Assembly: GCA_030653405.1 (NCBI GenBank)
Contig: JAURZO010000022.1
Location: 1-7,278, forward strand
DNA length: 7,278 nucleotides
Direction of reading: 5' to 3'
Origin: Zwartia sp.
Lineage (GTDB): Bacteria; Pseudomonadota; Gammaproteobacteria; Burkholderiales; Burkholderiaceae_B
Numbering within the stretch: the first letter of the stretch is position 1; each line of letters opens with the position of its first letter. The notes beneath the pieces are model-generated. The model was not told the DNA's origin. It was given only the letters and a program-made list of their open reading frames with translations, and did not search any database. Made by a program: the position numbers and the translations under genes. This document shows, one piece after another, positions 6,179-7,278 of this stretch.

Positions 6179-6254
6179 GCCGATGTAGCTCAGTTGGTAG
6201 AGCAGCTCATTCGTAATGAGAAGGTCGACAGTTCGATTCCGTTCATCGGCACCA
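6179..6254 (+). tRNA. tRNA-Thr (anticodon CGU)
   Basis: A 76-nt cloverleaf including the encoded CCA. The acceptor strand GCCGATG pairs perfectly with CATCGGC, and the discriminator is A. The D arm contains AGCTCAGTTGGTAGAGC. The anticodon loop TTCGTAA gives CGT, decoding ACG. The anticodon stem has four pairs with a G27-A43 mismatch. The T arm contains GTTCGATTC. It has its own promoter (6139-6168) and terminator (6265-6289), so it is a single-gene transcription unit divergent from ygiQ. No partial copy of its 3' end occurs elsewhere in the window. Confidence 0.98.
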
Positions 6255-6264
6255 GTAAAAATGG

Positions 6265-6289
6265 GGGTCACAGCAATGTGACCCTTTTT
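6265..6289 (+). terminator. Rho-independent terminator of tRNA-Thr
   Basis: GGGTCACA and TGTGACCC form a perfect 8-bp stem closed by a GCAA tetraloop, a stable GNRA loop, followed directly by five T residues. It begins 10 nt after the tRNA CCA. Confidence 0.93.
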
Positions 6290-6429
6290 GCATTTTGGAA
6301 CGGGCTAACACGGGGCTAACACCGCCCCTAACTATTGCGTAAAGCTGAGCGGATGCATGGAAGACTAAAAGGTCCATTTCTAGCGGCTCACTTAGCTTTG
6401 TTGGCGCGAATAGTTGACTCGTTTCCCAG
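6290..6429. other. Non-coding stretch between the tRNA-Thr terminator and the IS remnants
   Basis: No gene is supported. It begins near a direct repeat of GGGCTAACAC (6302-6311 and 6313-6322, one base apart), followed by CGCCCC. A minus-strand frame spanning this region continues through the terminator and tRNA and has no recognisable domain. It may be residual mobile DNA beside a tRNA 3' end. Confidence 0.5.
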
Positions 6430-6524
6430 TGAGCTTCCCCTGATATTTCGTCTTCCATCTGGGTGACATATTATTAACGTCACTTGAAGGAAGATGAGCA
6501 ATGAAGATACCTCGACAGTCATAT
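6430..6524 (+). mobile_element. IS3-family left-end fragment, copy 1
   Basis: Starts TGAGCTTCCCC, like an IS3-family terminal repeat beginning with TG. After 71 bp it reaches an ATG (6501) opening with MKIPRQSY, the start of orfA. It matches copy 2 (6596-6690) over 95 bp with 11 differences and no gaps. After 6524 the sequence becomes unrelated (MKIPRQSY then TLSSEN), so only the terminus and the first 8 codons survive. The right end and transposase are missing. Confidence 0.75.
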
Positions 6525-6595
6525 ACCCTTTCTTCGGAAAACGATTTCAGACTCGAGACGAGGTCCGAGATATGAGCTTCGAATATATTGAGGTG

Positions 6596-6690
6596 TGAGC
6601 TTCCCCTGACATTTCGTTTTCCATAAGGGTGACATATTATTTACGTTACTTGAAAGACAATTAGCAATGAAGATACCTCGCCAGTCATAT
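6596..6690 (+). mobile_element. IS3-family left-end fragment, copy 2
   Basis: A second copy of the 95-bp left end in the same orientation, again 71 bp from TGAGCTTCCCC to the orfA ATG at 6667. Unlike copy 1 it continues into a longer orfA remnant. No matching right end (AGGGGAAGCTCA) is found in the window. The two copies differ at about 12% of positions, so they are either old duplicates or related but distinct elements. Confidence 0.8.
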
Positions 6691-6901
6691 CGATTGGAGT
6701 TCAAGGAGATAGCGGTCAAACGGGTTAAGGATGAGCGACGCTACGCACTGGTCTAGCGCTTCGGCTCGTGGCGCACTTACGGGCACATTAACCAAGCCCG
6801 TGACCGATGAGCAGATGAAGTTATCAAAATAACAAGCTGAGAAGGTCAGACTCAAACGTGAGAAAGCAATCATAAAAAAGGCAGCGGCGTAATTGGCCGC
6901 A
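6667..6901 (+). pseudogene. Decayed IS3-family orfA (transposase helix-turn-helix subunit)
   Basis: OrfA of IS3-family elements is the DNA-binding part of the OrfAB transposase. Frame 1 reads MKIPRQSYRLEFKEIAVKRVKDE, a typical orfA N-terminus, then hits TAG at 6754 and TGA at 6808. The downstream half continues in the +1 frame: KPVTDEQMKLS, TAA at 6830, QAEKVRLKREKAIIKKAAA, TAA at 6890. This matches the leucine-zipper-like end of the family (EQMELSRLRAE...LKRE..ILKKAAAYFA), with the Tyr codon mutated to a stop. One frameshift near 6780 plus in-frame stops in both halves make it non-functional. OrfB with its DDE domain is absent. Confidence 0.85.
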
Positions 6902-6952
6902 CCTCCTTTTAGTATGGTTTTGAAAAACAAAACAGATTAAAAAACTTTTGAT

Positions 6953-7278
6953 CTACGGTCTGTGTGTTGCCACGACCAGTGGAAAGCGTAAAAAATTTCT
7001 GTCGGACCATTGCCACATCGAACCAGCGTAATTTTTTACCTGATAACCATAATCATTCAATACACTCATCACCCAGGCGGATCTAAAACCCCCTGAGCAG
7101 TAAACGATGATCTCGTTTTTATCCGTAATACCATGTTCCAACAGAAGACGTGTGATTTCTTCTCTCGACTTCAAGTATCCATCGCTCTTCAGGAATGACT
7201 TAAACCAGACATTGGTTGCCCCTGGCAAATGACCCCCACGGCCTTCACCATACGGTGTTTGACCCGCATACTCCCTCG
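6953..7278 (-). CDS. Rhodanese-family sulfurtransferase, C-terminal part, N-terminus off the right edge
   Basis: The last 107 residues of a rhodanese-domain protein; the frame is open to the right edge. It begins REYAGQTPYGEGRGGHLPGATNVWF, the conserved approach to the domain core. The active-site loop is YCSGGFRSAW, with catalytic Cys at codon 7097-7099 and Arg five residues later, followed by NYAGSMWQWS near the C-terminus, a pattern common in tandem-domain thiosulfate sulfurtransferases. The visible part is therefore probably the catalytic second domain. The Cys would carry the persulfide during sulfur transfer, for example from thiosulfate to cyanide or another acceptor. The in-frame TTG at 7228 is not a believable start because homology continues upstream. 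The tail RFPLVVATHRP ends at TAG. The gene reads toward the IS remnants with no obvious terminator. Confidence 0.92.
   Translation of the reverse strand, partial: REYAGQTPYGEGRGGHLPGATNVWFKSFLKSDGYLKSREEITRLLLEHGITDKNEIIVYCSGGFRSAWVMSVLNDYGYQVKNYAGSMWQWSDRNFLRFPLVVATHRP

Noticed and set aside
5984..6271. 95-codon minus-strand frame with DERNRTVDLLITNELLYQLSYIG
   Set aside because: This peptide is the antisense translation of the tRNA-Thr gene and recurs as a false protein in databases. The frame runs through the tRNA, its promoter and its terminator.
6243..6458. 71-codon minus-strand frame over the tRNA-Thr terminator
   Set aside because: It overlaps the tRNA 3' end and terminator hairpin, matches no family I recognise and runs across the IS terminus.
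6357..6458. ATGGAAGAC and GTCTTCCAT inverted 9-mers
   Set aside because: The arms are about 84 bp apart, do not extend, and one lies in the variable part of the IS end; likely chance.
6882..6902. GCGGC / GCCGC hairpin after the orfA remnant
   Set aside because: A 5-bp stem not followed by a clean T-tract and lying within the decayed orfA; insufficient to call a terminator for either neighbour.
1..7278. CRISPR array, riboswitch or replication origin
   Set aside because: I saw no regularly spaced repeats, no conserved riboswitch core and no clusters of DnaA-box-like sites on either strand.

Overview
The window looks like chromosomal DNA of a Gram-negative bacterium, most likely a beta- or gammaproteobacterium. 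The case rests on a YgiQ-type radical SAM protein and a CorA transporter that both read like proteobacterial versions, tRNA genes with an encoded CCA end, and a choloylglycine-hydrolase-family enzyme with a Gram-negative-style signal peptide. I cannot name the genus. The housekeeping genes are intact. Between them lie small accessory pieces tied to tRNA genes and insertion sequences.

Layout from left to right. (1) Positions 1-940, minus strand: an exported Ntn-hydrolase of the choloylglycine hydrolase / penicillin V acylase family, whose C-terminus runs off the left edge. (2) Positions 941-1242: no convincing gene, but two inverted repeats and a short unresolved stretch with coding-like character. 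(3) Positions 1243-2101: a complete minus-strand tRNA-Asn(GUU) whose 3' half is repeated as a 48-bp near-perfect direct repeat about 0.8 kb downstream. The two copies enclose only a DUF433 / DUF5615 (PIN-like) toxin-antitoxin pair, the tRNA terminator and a short leader. This has the architecture of a tRNA-targeted genomic islet reduced to a toxin-antitoxin module, with no integrase. (4) Positions 2381-3346, plus strand: CorA. (5) Positions 3428-5920, minus strand: YgiQ, convergent with corA and carrying a long basic repeat tail. (6) Positions 6179-6289: tRNA-Thr(CGU) with a good promoter and a rho-independent terminator. (7) Positions 6430-6901: two head-to-tail copies of an IS3-family left end, the second leading into a decayed orfA. 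(8) Positions 6953-7278, minus strand: the C-terminal domain of a rhodanese-family sulfurtransferase, cut by the right edge.

There is no large multi-gene operon. The only tight operon is the toxin-antitoxin pair, with a 4-nt ATGA overlap. The most interesting region is the tRNA-Asn / toxin-antitoxin / truncated tRNA-Asn arrangement. It suggests that a very small module was inserted at, or left behind in, a tRNA attachment site.
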